This document shows, piece by piece, positions 35,771-48,934 of a stretch of DNA of 64,000 nucleotides (positions are counted from its first letter, which is position 1; each line of letters opens with the position of its first letter). The notes beneath the pieces are model-generated. The model ran no database searches, was not told where the DNA came from, and saw only the letters and a list, made by a program, of their open reading frames with translations. The DNA is from Undaria pinnatifida (lineage: Eukaryota > Sar > Phaeophyceae > Laminariales > Alariaceae). The stretch covers positions 8,543,473 through 8,607,472 of the forward strand of contig JABAKD010000005.1 of NCBI GenBank assembly GCA_012845835.1, read 5' to 3'. Both the position numbers and the translations under genes were made by a program.

Positions 35771-38700
35771 ATGACAAGCAGGGTAGAAATGATTACGATC
35801 CCTTCGGCAGACGATTTTCATCACCACTTTCGCGATGGGGAGGTGTTGAAGGACACGGTGCAACATGCGTGCAGGATGTTTCGACGAGCGGTGAGATACA
35901 TACACCACGTAACGTGCAGCTACAGCAGTGTACACTGCTACTGTCAAGAGCTCGGCTTGCCGTCTATTACGCCAGGTCTTTGATAGTCACACATCGAGTG
36001 CTACTACCTGTGCTTTTATATTTTCAACTCTGTCGTTCAAACCCGTTGTTGCAGATCGCGATGCCCAACCTCAAGCCGCCTGTGACGACAACGGACGAGG
36101 CATTGGACTACCGCCAAGTGAGTATCTGGTACGCAATACGCATGCGGCGGCCCTCGTAGCATGTACTCGCGCGATCTCTATGTATCATCGTTGTAGGGCA
36201 GACGTACTGCTGTACCGTGCTCATACTCTACAAGTACGTGCCTGCAGTACACCAGGTACATGCAGTATGTCTCGGTGCCCACGGCGCCTCGGTCGACCCA
36301 CAGGAGGGGTCATCACACCCGCAGAGGCGAAGCCGCTTTCTTTGCATTGTATAAACGCACATTGAGAGCTTATACTTGTATGTCTTTGCAAAATATGCTT
36401 CTTTTTTTTTTGGCTTGGTGTTCTCCGGCGATCGAGGGCTTTTTCTCGCGCTTTCGGCTGCGGGGCAAGCTGGTGCCCATCGGTACACTGCGACGCATGT
36501 CTGGATCCCGGCCGAGCTCCGTGGCAGGGCTCTGAGCATTCAACGTCGCTTAAGCTGGCTCAATTTTTCAAGCGGTTGCGTTTCGCCTCGCTGCTCAAGC
36601 CAAGCAGGTGCATTTAAAACCCCACATTTGTTTTAAATAGCCCGCTCCCTTATCGCTTTTTGATGTTCAAAATTCGCTCCGCTTTCCCGTCTGCCGTACA
36701 TCGTCAGTCCAATTGTTTTTCCCTCTTTGTTGTCTGCTAGGACGCAGCAACAGCAGCACTCCTTTGTGACAGCCACGGACGGTGCTTGTGTGTGTATGCG
36801 TGTGCGATTCTGTATAAGTGGGTGGGGTGTGTGCTGTCATCGGCGCACAAAACGATCACGAAGAGCGGTGTTTTTTTTTGTTTACAGCAGCAGCTCAGTC
36901 TAGTAGCCACAAAAGCAGCATACAGCAGTACATGAGCAGCAGTTCAACGGCAACCACACTCGAAGCTGTCGCCTTTGTGCCAGTAGTCACGGTGTATGTG
37001 CGTGTGGCTGCTGCCCAACAGCAGGACGAACCACGACAACATGAACACGTCCAACGCAACAGTCGAACAGCCATCATCGGACTTAACACGAGGTATACGA
37101 AGCATACAGCAGCAGCAAAATCAGTACTGTAGCTCGAACCTGCACCTTTCATTGGAACGCCTGTGTTTCCCCTTTTTGACTTTCGACGCCCCCGATATAT
37201 TAGGTGGACCCCGTCCCGAAGGATCACCTTGTATATACGCATCTTATGCATCATAAGTAGTGTTCGAATATCATGTACGAGGTATAGTAGTAAAGACTAG
37301 AGGCGGATGATCAAACGGGCCACCTCTTTTTCTGGTGGACGACTACGTCGCGCCACCGAGCAGACAGGCTGATAAAATATCACGTGCCCTCACCTACTTT
37401 GCTGTACGTTCTGCAGCGCATCCTTGCATGCGTGCCAGACGGAGTGGACTTCACTCCCTTGATGACACTGTACATGACGGACAAGTCCTCGTGAGTACCT
37501 ATACCCACCTACCGGTATGCCCACCTACCGGTATACCCACCTACCGGTATCAAGTAGCACCCTTTACACTGGCCATGTCTTTTGGCCCACAGCCGTCATG
37601 TGTTGGCCGCAATCGCTTACTAAACGTATGCAAACCGCATCAGCTACGCAAACCACGCTTTGGGCTTCCGTACGCAAGCTTGACAAGAGCGCGAAGATAG
37701 AAGCATCGCGCGAACCGCCGGTTTACTTATGATATGTGGTGGCATCGTTTGTGCGTCATGGTCGTTGTCTGGGCTGCAGTCTTGATGTTGTGTACAGTGT
37801 GTACCATTGTCCATGCTGTCGTTGCGCTGTATCGACTGTTGCAACAGTATTTTGTAGTATGTAGAAAGTGCAGCACAACGTTGAATGTCGCTTGGGCGAC
37901 ACTGATTCGTGGAGGCGGAGATGCAAGAGCTGACAGGCAGGGTTGTCGGCCACAATGTGTTCATGGCCAGCAGTCCAGAACCCCTCTCTTTTTGTCCAAT
38001 GCCTCCATCCATTGCGCGGCGCACGACACGTATGGTTGATTTTTTGTCCATGACAGGCCGGAAGAGATACGGAAGGCCAAAACTAGCGGTCACGTTTATG
38101 CCGTTAAACTCTACCCGGCAGGTGAGACTACTGCGGTTCCTCGTGCTCGCTGTTTTTGCAGTTGAGCGCATCGGCTTGTCGCAGATGGCCCCTCTAATCC
38201 CAAGCGTGTGTTGTGTCACGCATTTGAAGCGTATCTTCACTACTGTTCGTTCGAACGCCCGGTGCAGCTGCACATAACCTCACCACGACACCACCGTGGG
38301 TCCAATACAATATTTTTTCTTGTGGCATTTGTTCACGGTGGTTCACAGTTTCTACCTTCAGCTACCCCCCATGTTCGATCACTATCGGTTCTATATTTTT
38401 CGTGTCAAGTGTGGAAGCAGCATCATATTCTGTATGAATAGGGCTTGTACGCGTTCACCATATGTGCAGCAGTAGTGATTGGAAGGGCGTCGGTATATTG
38501 TACCGGTGATGTGAACATGATTCGAGGAACCCAAGTATCTGGCGATTTAAGGCGCAGCAAGCACCTGGCAGAGAATATCTGTTTGCAGACACGTTGGTTA
38601 AGGGCCGGCGCTTGCCACACTGTGACTACATGTATTTATATTTGTCATCTTTTTTTCATTTTGTTGTAAAATATATGTTTTCCGCAGCAGCTATACAATT

Positions 38701-41700
38701 TTCAGTATAGTACAGACCTATGAAGTACTCCTTAGGGAAACAGCGCAGCTCCTGAATCAAACCTGCTGCACCTTCGCAGTCGGTCTTTGAAGAAAGCTTA
38801 CGTTCAGCTCAATTTTGATTGAACTACCAGCATATCACAGAAACGCACGCCTTGTGTGTTTGCATCCCGTAAAGGTATGCCTGTATGTTGGTCATTCTGC
38901 AGCCCGTAACCCGTACAACTACATTGCGGCGCTCGTGCCGTAAGGAACACGCTCCGTTAGAGGCTGGGATCGGTCGGTATGCCATTGGTTGACATTGTCG
39001 CCGAAGTTCAATGCTAAACAACATCGTTGGCGCGAGAACTCGTACGTTTCTCACGTTGAACAATTGACGGCAGAGTGATATTATAGCGTTTGTCCAGCGT
39101 TTGAAGCATTTTTTGGGATGAGGGATGCAACGGAGTTGACTCTCGTACTATGATACTAACATGAAAAATATTGCCGTGAATGTAAGCTTTCGTCAAAGAT
39201 CGACTGCGAAGGGGGGGCAGGTTTGTTTCAGAAGGTGTGCTGCTTTGCGTAAGGCGTGTTTCGTGCCGCTATAATACATGTACTAGAAATAGTATAGTCT
39301 CTGCTGAAAAGACAAACTTAAGCATTGTGTTACTCGAGTAATCAACAAAAGACAAACAGAAAATGTCCGGAGCGCCCACTTGACCAACGGAGGGGCAGTT
39401 TTTGCTTGCCGTGCACGCTACAGGGGCTACCACAAACTCGGACTCGGGCGTGACGGACTTGGCCAAAGTAGCCCCTGCCATGGAGGTGGGTAACATCACG
39501 GTCTCGACGCGAGCTTCTTGTGCTCGTGTGGTCGAGGTATTTACTTTTATGAGCAGTAAATGCGAGCTGGCCGTCGCTGTTATAAAATACTGAGTGGAAT
39601 GTGTTGGCAAGTTCGACCGCTAAATGTGTTATGTCAACCTTTTTGGACCTACCATAACAATTCCACACAAATTCCTTTTTTTTTGTTCCCAAAACGTTGG
39701 CGCAGTTCTAAATGGGTTAACGTTTTAGACATGTTTGCTTGCGCGCGGTGTGGGTGGTCTATTTCTCAAAGCATGCGCGATCGCCCGGATTGCCTCGAGA
39801 CGAAACGTTTTTTCATGCGCAAGCCGCTGCACAGTTGGCAGAACGAAAGCCCTGACGGAAGTTTGCGGTCTCCGTGGATGGTGATATTTTCAGGCGATGG
39901 CGGAGGTGGGGATGCCGTTGCTGATCCACGGGGAAGTGACTACGCCAGGGGTGGACATCTTCGACAAAGAAGCTAGGTTCATCGAAGAAGTGATCAAGGT
40001 GAATATTCCTACCAAATGGCCCTGATTCATGGGTGAGGGGATCCTTATTAGACTGCATGTATCATGTATCATACCTCGTAGATGCCTGATACGACTCGCC
40101 GGTCTTCTGCTGCGGTTGCGTTGTGCGAGCGACGGATTTGCGAACACATACTGTCAAAAACCATGGCGTTGCCGAACTGATAGATTGCTTCGTGTGCTTT
40201 CGCTTCGGTTCGGCGTTGGTGTCTGCAAATTTGACATTTGAAACTATTAATATATTAACAGTTGCCGTAGATGATATTGCCAGAGGATGAGTTGGAAATG
40301 CTAGATGAACATCGACGAGCAATGGGAATGCTGAAGCTCATGCTCGATACAAACATAAGAACCAAGGCATGAACCAGGGGGAAGACAGGAAGACACCTGT
40401 GACCGAACGCGACTTGTCCAGAAAGTCGCCGAGCGTAAACGCCGTGGGCTTTTGAGCTCTAATTACTGGGCTCGTTAGGTTCATCACTCACTGCATCGCT
40501 CACCGTGCTTTATTTGTCCAGCCGCTCGTGGAGAAAATGCCGAAGTTGAAAATCGTGATGGAGCACATAACTACCTCGGAGGCTGTGGCTTTCGTGACGG
40601 CTGCCCCACCCAACGTGGCGGCCACTATAACCCCACAGCACCTGCTCTACAACCGCAACGCGATTTTCCAGGTAAGTGACTAGATGTGTATCCCCAACAA
40701 CAGCGAAGCTGGAATAGAGCCTGGGATATGAATTCCGTGAACGCCGATAGAAGGTTCGTGCGCCACAGTTGAACCAATGAAAAGCAGTTTATTTCTTGTA
40801 ATTTTTTCAATTTTGTGGAATAAAGGAGGAATTGCTACGTACTGTAGACTGTTAACCATGCAGGCAAGGTCTAGTTTAAAAACATTATTAGTAGCCGTCC
40901 GTCGCTGCTTGAATTCGTCGTAATCGCCGTCACGTTTGACTCACCGTTTTGTTATGTCAACTTGCTGTGTGTTTTTGATTATCGTCCGCACATAACAGGG
41001 GGGTATTCGTCCGCATATGTACTGTCTCCCCGTGCTCAAGCGCGAGACGCACCGACTAGACCTGGTTAAGGCTGCTACCAGTGGGAACCCGAAGTTCTTT
41101 CTTGGCACGGACACGGCGCCACATGCACAGGAAGCCAAGATTTCTGCTTGCGGTGAGACCAGCATAACCCTGCTGTAGTACCCCCGACTGGGCAACCGGT
41201 GTGGAGCGTTTCACGCGGTAAGCTTCCCGCTATGCCCCGTTAGTATTATGCGCTCCTGATGATGATCCCAAATAGGCGTCGCAGATACGCTGATGAATTG
41301 TTGCGCATTTCGAGGCGGAACGAAAATCCGAAACGTTTTGCATTTCGGTCGCATCGTGACGCGCAGGCTGTGCCGGGATCTTTACGGGCCATGCTGCCCT
41401 TGAGCTTTACTGCGAGGTGTTCGAGAAAGAAGGAGCGTTAGACAGGTCCGTGGCGCAAGGTTGGTGTCTACTGAGTTGTAGACAGTTGATCATGCCGGGT
41501 TACATGTATGTGCGTTGTGTGTGAGTCACGTATTTGCAGATGTGTATCATATGTATAATACATTATACATGAATATCGACCTAAATTTGTCGAACTCACA
41601 GCTGACGTATTTGTAACAATTTTATAGTATATGAGAACGAGCGCGAATAACGTCGTGCGCACGAAACACATACCAGATATGTTTTCGCCGTTTCCTGCCG

Positions 41701-42666
41701 TTTCGTGAAGTAAATCCGTCAAAAATGCGTCATCTCTTGCACCGGCGCGCATTTTTTGTTTGTTTGTTTCCGTACCTCGTGATTTTCGCCTGTGCTTGCA
41801 ACAAATACACACCCCGAGCCAAGGGCACATCCGATTCGACCGGGACCGAGCACCCCGCATTCTCTGTATCAGCAAAGCCCGCTGCCCTCGCGCGGGTGGC
41901 TTGCAGATGCCGGTCGTGCTCGTTCAAAGACTTTTTGGGCATGGTGAAAAAAATGCCACAAATCAAGATATAGACGTAGAGAGACTAGAATGATTCATTT
42001 GTAGCATCTCGAGCAACCTTTCTTTTGCTGGCACTCCTCGACGACCGCGCCTCGGCGAGTCGCGAAACCGCAGACATCTGTCCCCATGCGTGCTTTCCTC
42101 GCGTTTACCCTGTGCTGCTAGTGGTTGATGGTGGCAGCTCGCTTTTCTGTTGAGTATTAGTTGTTGTGTGTCTGCATCGTTTTCGTTCGTTCTTGTGTGC
42201 TTTGTTGAGTTCGTTGCGTCTTCCGCACATTTTTATTCCAATGTACGTACGTTGATAACTGGGCTTTGGGTAGTGGCCGCTTTGCTGCTGTTTACTGCTG
42301 CAACGAACGTTTCTGGGATTTGCTGGAATGTGGTGTTTGGCTACATTACCAAAATATCGCAGCAGTTACTCCAGTGAATAGGATCAGACAGACAGGTTTG
42401 AGGCGTAGCTCATTGACTGCCTGAGAATTACGTAACTAAGTAAACTTGTTCTCGCTTTTGCCGACAGGCTGGCTGCTTTTTGCGGCCACTATGGTGCGGA
42501 CTTTTACGGCCTGCCTCGCAATGACGGCGTGCATACCCTCGCCAAGGAGAAATGGACGGTCCCAGCTTCTTACACGTTCGGCCAAACGCAGGTAGTGCCA
42601 CTTCGGGCTGGAGAGGAGGTCGCGTGGCAGATGACTGGAGAGGGCAGGCGCCCCCGAGTAGCGTAG
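35771..42666 (+). CDS. Dihydroorotase, free-standing PyrC/URA4 type, 10 exons
   Basis: Exons: 35771-35890, 36055-36117, 37417-37490, 38057-38121, 39424-39485, 39894-39998, 40522-40671, 40999-41152, 41367-41445, 42468-42666. All junctions are GT-AG, phases agree, and the product is 356 aa, the usual length. It converts carbamoyl aspartate and dihydroorotate in pyrimidine synthesis. Zinc and substrate residues match E. coli PyrC numbering plus one: H17/H19 ([10 protein letters not shown]), N45 (AMPNLKPPV), carboxylated lysine K103 ([13 protein letters not shown]), H140 (LLIHGEV), H178 (MEHIT), D251 and H255 (LGTDTAPH). The end reads [12 protein letters not shown] before TAG at 42664. The frame is open upstream to an ATG at 35525 (82 extra arginine-rich residues with few acids), which could be an organelle-targeting leader; the shorter start is chosen because homology begins there. 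It is divergent from EXO1. A CAG/GTAGTG inside the last exon could be misread as a donor, but the reading continues through it. Confidence 0.94.
36370..36610 (+). repeat. Repeat shared with 57350-57560
   Basis: In dihydroorotase intron 2. The stretch around CTTTCGGCTGCGGGGCAAGC and CCGGCCGAGCTCC(G/C)TGGCA matches, in reverse complement, 57350-57560. Both copies can be read as HVW(I/A)PAEL..G in one frame, so a mobile-element origin is likely; the family is unknown. Confidence 0.6.
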
Positions 42667-43185
42667 TGCGGCCTAGTTCGCGTGCGCGTGTGGAAGAGCT
42701 GTTGCGAACAAGGCGACGACAAGGCTGGGATGTAGATCGCGCGATCTACACGGTTGTTCGCTGTTATTAGTGAGTCCTCGCTCTTGCTCTGGTAGAGTAT
42801 CCAATATATACCGGTACTTGCCATTTTTTTAAAATCGTAACTTTTAGTTTCCAGCGCAACTTACGTTCTTTTTTCACTCAACGACCGGTAGTGCCTCTTC
42901 GAGCTGGAGAGGAGGTCGCGTGACATATGACTGGAGAGGGCAGGCGCCCCCGAGTAGCGTGGTGAGGTCTAGTTCGAGTGCGCGTGTGGAAGAGCTGTTG
43001 CGAACACGGCGACGACAAGGCTGGGATGTAGATCGCGCGATCTACACGGTTGTTCGCTGCTATTAGTGAGTCCTCGCTCTCGCTCTGTTTGGTGGAGTAT
43101 CCAATATGTATCGGTACTTGCCATTTTTTTTAAATCGCAATTTTAGTTTCCAGCGCAACTTACGTTCTTTTTTCACTCAACGACC
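42591..43185 (+). repeat. Tandem duplication of the dihydroorotase 3' end
   Basis: Unit 1 (42591-42886) holds the last 25 codons, the stop and downstream sequence of the dihydroorotase gene. Unit 2 (42887-43185) repeats it with scattered substitutions and small length changes. In unit 2 the conserved tryptophan codon of GEEVAW is TGA, so it would end early. Unit 1 joins the upstream exon without a break, so it is taken as the real gene end and unit 2 as a non-coding relic or 3'-UTR material. Confidence 0.9.
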
Positions 43186-45210
43186 TTCTGGGCGAGCCGT
43201 GGTCACAGGTGTCAACCCCCCCCGCCAGGTACATGCCTTCATTTTGCTCGTACATGTGGTGCGCCATTCCGGGCCCTTGGCTTTATGGCCCGCCGCAGGC
43301 GAAAAAAACTGAGAGGGGCGCGTCGAATTTTGAATGCCTGGACTGCGAAATTGTGCCTTGAGCGTGCGTGTCTATTCATGGGATTTCGCCTTCAAAATGC
43401 CTGAGACTTACCTGAACCCTTTTGAGAGCCCCAAGGCTCGTCCGATACCACTTGCAAGCAGTTTTTCTTCAAGGGGTAAGGACCTGAATCTATGCGTTTG
43501 GGAAATCCGGACTAGCGGCGTTTTTCTGGAATGCCTGAATGGGCTGTGTTCCTGTCCATGCCTGGCGAAATATCGGCGAGTATCGACCCTTAATTTTATC
43601 GAAGTCACGGCCGACGTATTGTATGCACTGTAGTTGCGCCTATCTTGCTCATCCTTCGTCAGGCACGGACAGCCACGCGCAAATGCTCTTTCCGGGCCTC
43701 GAAAATTCCGCCACATTTAGTCCGAAAGTTCCAAAAATCAGGAGAAAGGGGACATATTTTAGGGACACTCTGATATAGCCGCGTGCCACAGGCCTGCGTG
43801 GAAGAATGCTTGAACACCTTTTTCTGAAACAGGCGTACACGACCCACGAGTTTCGTGCCTGCCTTGCCCATGTTTTATAAACTACTGTAAAGCAGTGGTT
43901 CAAACATTCTTTTGCAAGGGCCTACCTGAGAGACAACCATTGAGAATTCGTTGTCGTTCGCCTCCCGGCAGCACCTAGGTCCTGCTGCCCACCCATCCAC
44001 GCCCCTGTTCTCCTGATAATGCCCGTGAAATCGCCCCACCCCGATCTAAAGGAACATGAACAATTAATTCCCGGGTATTTCCTGCTTCTTCCGTATACCG
44101 TTTCAGAGCCACAGCCATCACCTGTGTTGACACTTTCACTACACAGTGTGCCCCTGACCGGGTTTCCCCCGTTTATTGCCCTAACTTGATCGTGGCGGGA
44201 AACATGCCCACTTGTGTCATCTTCTAAAGTGAGACATCTACCGGCGAGAAACTGCTGTTCTACCGTGGGTACTGGGCAGAGCTGTATGTCCACCTCGTTC
44301 TACGGTATGGTCAGAATACGATCTGCCCCGTGCCACTAAGTCTGCCCACTACGAGTTGAACACGAGCTCGCTGTGCGGTTGTGATTCGGAAGGCGTAAAA
44401 CGCGCTAAATGAGCGTGCGGGTGATCTTTTCGTGCCGAAAAAGCCACTTTGAAAAAGCGATAATCCTGCTGTGGGGCTAGGTTGGGTCTACGCCCGTGTC
44501 TTGGTTCCATCATCTGAGATTATTCCTACTGCAGCACGGACAATCCTGGCAATCAATAACCCGACCCTAGGAAGATGTATCCTAACTAGGTTCTAAGGGT
44601 CCTCCAGAGAGCTGCCGAGGGCGGCCGCCGAAGGCACCGACACTTTTAGTAAGCGAATATATTACACTTTTGAAGCAGTACACTCAAACAGCAGGGCGAC
44701 GTATATAGCCCTGCTCTACAGTGATGATGGTGCTGCAGATTCGACGTTATTGTTGATGATACCGCGATTGTTCACAGCACATACTAGGTACCCTACAACT
44801 TACTACAACTGCTGCTTGTCTTTTACACCGGCAGCAGACGAAGAACGACAATGGAATCGGTGACCGCTGCGTTACTGCGGCGATAAATCAAGAAGGGCAA
44901 TGAAATCGATAACCGCCGTGCCTTTGAATTGGCGACCACCAATTTGTTGCTGGCGATCGGCCGAAAAACAACTAGTTGACTTCACGCCGGCCGCTGGGGT
45001 TACGCTTCATAAAACAAACACGCCAATTCCATCACGCCAAGTCACCTCAACCAGGACGTCACCCATTTACAACCCATGGGACAGCAGCACGTAAATAAAA
45101 TGCAGGCCAACCACTGTATTATGCTGTATTATAAGTGTTTTTATTGTTCTAGGTGTGAAAACGGGGTGCCCACAAGACCGCACCTCCATGTCACGTGGCC
45201 AACAACTCTA
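43186..45210. other. Unassigned sequence downstream of dihydroorotase
   Basis: Open frames of 99 aa (43334-43633, plus) and 123 aa (43922-44293, minus) have no recognisable motif. A phrase resembling TCGACCC..AATT..TCGAA.TCACGGC near 43575 recurs at about 41565 and 54668, so part of this region is dispersed repeat. Confidence 0.4.
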
Positions 45211-45545
45211 CAGGCCGGTTCAAGTTAAACGGCGGAAATTTTCTCCCCCACGAATGCCGCTCGAAATCTAGTCGAAAAGGTGAGTATTTGGTACCATACT
45301 GACCCCCATGACCAGTGGAAGAGGGTGACAGGGTCAGTTTTTCGCCCAAAAAAATGGGCCAAGGTGGTCCTATTTTGTTTTTTAACCTTAGCTGACGAAA
45401 AATCACAAAAAAAAAAACGACAGGTGAGGTCTTCGCAACGGCACATAGAAGATGTGTGCAAAATTCAAAATTCCACGGTCTGATTCGAAAAACGGCAGAC
45501 ATTCGCCGGGAAATAAATTTCCGTCGTTTAACTTGAACCGGCCTG
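45211..45545. mobile_element. MITE with perfect 21-bp inverted ends
   Basis: The left end CAGGCCGGTTCAAGTTAAAC and its complement at 45525-45545 enclose 335 bp. Inverted similarity extends to about 45 bp (AAATTT and CGAATG). The CAG start is hAT-like, but the flanks give no clear 8-bp duplication. No coding capacity beyond repeat-derived frames. Confidence 0.85.
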
Positions 45546-45626
45546 TACCCTTACAATGAATGCCGCCCGGACTTGATCCCATTTGGCAACCTGCCCCCAC
45601 TTATATTTAGCGGTGCAAAAATGTAG

Positions 45627-45896
45627 TCAGCTCCCCCCAGAAGCCGCCGGAAGCCGAGAGCGCGAGGCGCGAACCGTCATAGCGCGTGGATTGCACTCAA
45701 GTGCTGGAGTCCATGGCCTGTAAATTATCGCATCCCCCAACCAGGCCGTGCCTCCAAACGAAGAAGCCGCGCCTCTGAGTAACGTACAGATGCCCTGACA
45801 CTGGTCCACAGTTTCACCCGAGCGAACCTCGCTCTGACCGTGGCCGTCAGGAAAAAACTGCCGCCTCCGCAAATTCGCAAATGCCTTGAAAGACAA
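45627..45896 (-). CDS. Unrecognised small ORF
   Basis: A 90-codon frame with protein-like composition (FPDGHGQSEVRSGETVDQC, then GGTAWLGDAIIYRPWTP). No family recognised and no splice partner found. It may be an exon, a mobile-element fragment or chance. Confidence 0.2.
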   Translation of the reverse strand: MSFKAFANLRRRQFFPDGHGQSEVRSGETVDQCQGICTLLRGAASSFGGTAWLGDAIIYRPWTPALECNPRAMTVRASRSRLPAASGGS

Positions 45897-45989
45897 TACC
45901 TCCCTGAAATTCGCTCGTTGTTTTCAGCAGATGCCTGCCAGGTACTACCGTAGGATGCCTGCCAGGTACTACCGTAGCAGGGGAGTCAC

Positions 45990-46560
45990 CGGTCTGTTTC
46001 CTTCATGATGAGGAACATACACACCCCGTAGCATGCGCGACAAGGGTATCACACACAGCTTGCAGATATGAATTTTTGACCAAACTGTCGCTCTTATTTT
46101 TTTTTCCCTGTTTCACGGGTGTGATTAGCAGGGTATACACGCTTCCCCTACGGGACGTGGTTGGTGGCTTGAAATACCGGGGAGGTCGCAGGTTGAAAAG
46201 AAGGACAAAACTCTTGCAAAAACTAGAGACAAAACAGTTAGCCACCGCGCAAGTGACCCGGCAAGTAACACCGACCAGCCCAAACGAGATAATGAACCAG
46301 CTTGTACTCTGGCATACCCTTTTACCCGGGTATACGACGAACGCGATCATGGAGGGTCAACCGCTAGGAACACAGACACGGCACTCGCTTCAGTGGTACC
46401 TGCGTACCTCAGAGTACTCACCCTACCAAGCACGCCCTTCCAACGCTTACAAGTAGTCAGATGCTGCGGCGACAAGACTCCCGTCGTTGCAGGCCTCCAG
46501 GCAGAACGTTCGTTGTGTTCGGTACTACACGCTTGAAGGGTGCTTGGCATCTAGCAGGTG
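45990..46560. other. D-family repeat copy and unassigned ORF
   Basis: 46000-46090 is a diverged copy of the D repeat (TCACACACAGCTTGCAGATATGA). A plus frame at 46076-46456 (126 aa; RTKLLQKLETKQLATAQVTR) runs out of it. I see no motif and do not claim a gene. Confidence 0.4.
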
Positions 46561-46751
46561 CAGTGGTGGTTTCCCTGTAGTGCCGGCATGTGCCACCCAA
46601 CAATACCGGTATTATACCGGACACCGGCACTATTGGATACACCACCGATACTATACTGGTATATGCTACAGTAGTATAGTGGGTTCCAGTCGTGCCAAGC
46701 GACTTCGCCGGCAACATACCGGCAATCGGCACTATAGGGGGACGACTACTG
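46561..46751. mobile_element. Short MITE, CAGT..CCCT..TAGTGCCG ends
   Basis: The ends CAGTGGTGGTTTCCCTGTAG and, complemented from the right, CAGTAGTCGTCCCCCTATAG are followed by TGCCGG in both. Internal GCCGGCACTA words repeat. It is related to 48582-48764. Confidence 0.7.
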
Positions 46752-47349
46752 TATGTACATGTCGGCTATGGCGGCAAGAAAGAGGGTGCTCTTTCTTACC
46801 GTCACAGCCTATACAGTACAGGCTCACACCTAATACGAAACAGGGTAACAAGATAGGCGGGCTTATATTGACGGGAATATAAGAAATTCGACAGCCGTGC
46901 TACTGAAGTTAGTGCAGTGTAGGACGCACCCTTTGTGAACTGAAAAAACCAGCCCGGGTCAGTATTTCTGTTCGTTGATAGGTTTCTATGCTGTAGCTTG
47001 GCATTGCCGTGCTGACGAACGAAGCAAACGCTATCTCTGCCCGCCGAGCGCCACGTGTTTGGGAGTGTCTGGAAACAAATGCGTCCATAGTGGGATGATG
47101 GAGATCAATCTCTGCAGACTGCCGCGTTTTTTTTTCCCCGTCCCGTAGTCCATCTCAAACTCGCTTTCGCTTGAACTCGACGGGCCCCTTATCAGAATAC
47201 TCCCAACCTGCAGGAATGTTGATTGGACGAAAAACAATAAAAAAGTGAAAAAAAAAAAGTTGTGGTTGTCATACGTGGTCCTGTTTTGTGGCCTGCATTT
47301 TCAGCTGATCCGTGATGCTTTGTGATGAGACACTCACTCCCGCTGTACA
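46752..47349. other. Unassigned sequence
   Basis: Weak similarity between 46780-46960 and 59205-59355 (AAGATAGGCGGGCTTATATT-like). No gene supported. Confidence 0.4.
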
Positions 47350-47483
47350 TTTTCAAATGGCACAAATGCTAATATGCTGATAATGAGTGTGGGTTTGCAA
47401 TGAAAACTTTGAGGGGTTTTCAAATGGCACAAATGCTAATATGCTGATAATGAGTGTGGGTTTGCAATGAAAACTTTGAGGGG
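47350..47483. repeat. Exact tandem duplication, 67-bp unit
   Basis: TTTTCAAATGGCACAAATGC to AAAACTTTGAGGGG occurs twice back to back without a visible mismatch, implying a recent event. Confidence 0.92.
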
Positions 47484-48580
47484 ATAGGCTCTTGTCGGAT
47501 CTTGATCCAGGTTTGATCTGGGTGTACGCCGAGGAACATGCAAATGAGCTCGCGGAAATTATTTTCCCGTTAAATTTAAGGCTGGCAACCCGGGCGCGCA
47601 CACGCAAAAGAAAAAATCGGGCAGACGGCGACATGTTGCAGCAGAAAATGGCGTCGAGAGCGCTGAACCTGTTGTCGCAGGTGCAGCGTTTTTGCGCCAG
47701 CTTGTTTTCAAGAATTTGACGACGAAGTTTCTGAACATCTGCCAGTGGCAGCATATCCTCGCCAAAGACTTTCTGCAAGATCGACGACGATACTTCGAGC
47801 AATTTCAAGAATTCGAAGACGAGATTTCTGAACCTCTGCCAATGGCAGCATTCCCGCGCAAACACCTAGTATTAACTAATTTGTCTCATCCTCCCGCCAA
47901 CTTCCAACGAATCACCACGTCAAACCTTTCCGATTCTGAAGCCTGCCCCCCCCTCTCCCCTGCGCGCCAGTAAAAACCCCAACAGCGTATTGAAGGAATG
48001 GCAGCAATAGCATCCACGGAGAATTCAGGTGTTCAACAACCAGAGAACCCCAGAGAGTACACATGTTACACCCTGGCAGCCCCGACAAACACGCATGCAG
48101 GTGTGCAGGGTAGCCATACAGTACCCGATAGCACTTAACCCTTTTAGAGCTGCATCGGCGTTTTTCGAGACACACTACATATGTGGGATATTTATGCCGT
48201 GATGAAATGGAAACGAAACCGGCAGCTTGGAATAATTCACACATCGGACAAATTACGATGTAGACCATCTATCAATAGCTTCAATATGTTTCGTTATGAT
48301 ATGCTGTGCACAATCTGCGTTGTACATGCCCAACAGAAAAAAAGTGCATTAATAGCATTAATAGTTGAATAAAATAATAAAAAAATCATCCGGCTTTCAC
48401 CCGGCAATATGATCTATAGGTCATGCACATCATGTAGACTAGGATCAATCTGCCCTGAGACAGACTATCTGTCCTGAGAAACAGATAAGAGACAGATCAT
48501 CTATAAATAAATACGGATCTGATCTGCTCGACGTGTGGAATGTTTGACTCTGGCACGAAGTAAAAAACAAAAGCTTCAAT
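47484..48580. other. Unassigned sequence with protein-like frames
   Basis: The frame at 47492-47719 (plus) contains HANELAEIIFPLNLRLATRA. A word of about 55 bp (TTTCTGAACCTCTGCCAATG-like) occurs twice, near 47727 and 47829. No family recognised; host exon or repeat cannot be told apart. Confidence 0.3.
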
Positions 48581-48581
48581 T

Positions 48582-48764
48582 CAGCATGGCGGTCCCTTCA
48601 TAGTGCCGGTACGAGCCAGTCGGAAATGCCAGCATTATAGCAGCAACCGGCACTACTCCGCACACGGTAACAAGTTGTTGTTTCCATCTGTGCCAAGAGA
48701 TTTCACAGGCACTATATCGCGCAACCGGCACTACTCGACCCGCACAATAGAGGGACCCCTACTG
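48582..48764. mobile_element. Short MITE related to 46561-46751
   Basis: The ends CAGCATGGCGGTCCCTTCAT and complemented right end CAGTAGGGGTCCCTCTATTG are inverted, with internal ACCGGCACTACTC words. No coding frame. Confidence 0.65.
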
Positions 48765-48934
48765 TACCAACAGTGTATTTTCGGAAGCACACCAATCTTG
48801 ATTCGGGCGCGTTGCGCCCTGTCTCTTATCATGTCGACAAAAAAACGACTCTTATTAATAGGAAACACTGCGATGTCTCTGCCACTCCGCGCTCAGTCTA
48901 TAAAATACAATCGTGTCCAAATATAAAAAATAGT

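Noticed and set aside
37644-38273. 209-aa minus-strand open frame
   Set aside because: It lies antisense to dihydroorotase exon 4 and its flanking introns, where the plus-strand exon has strong homology and splice support.
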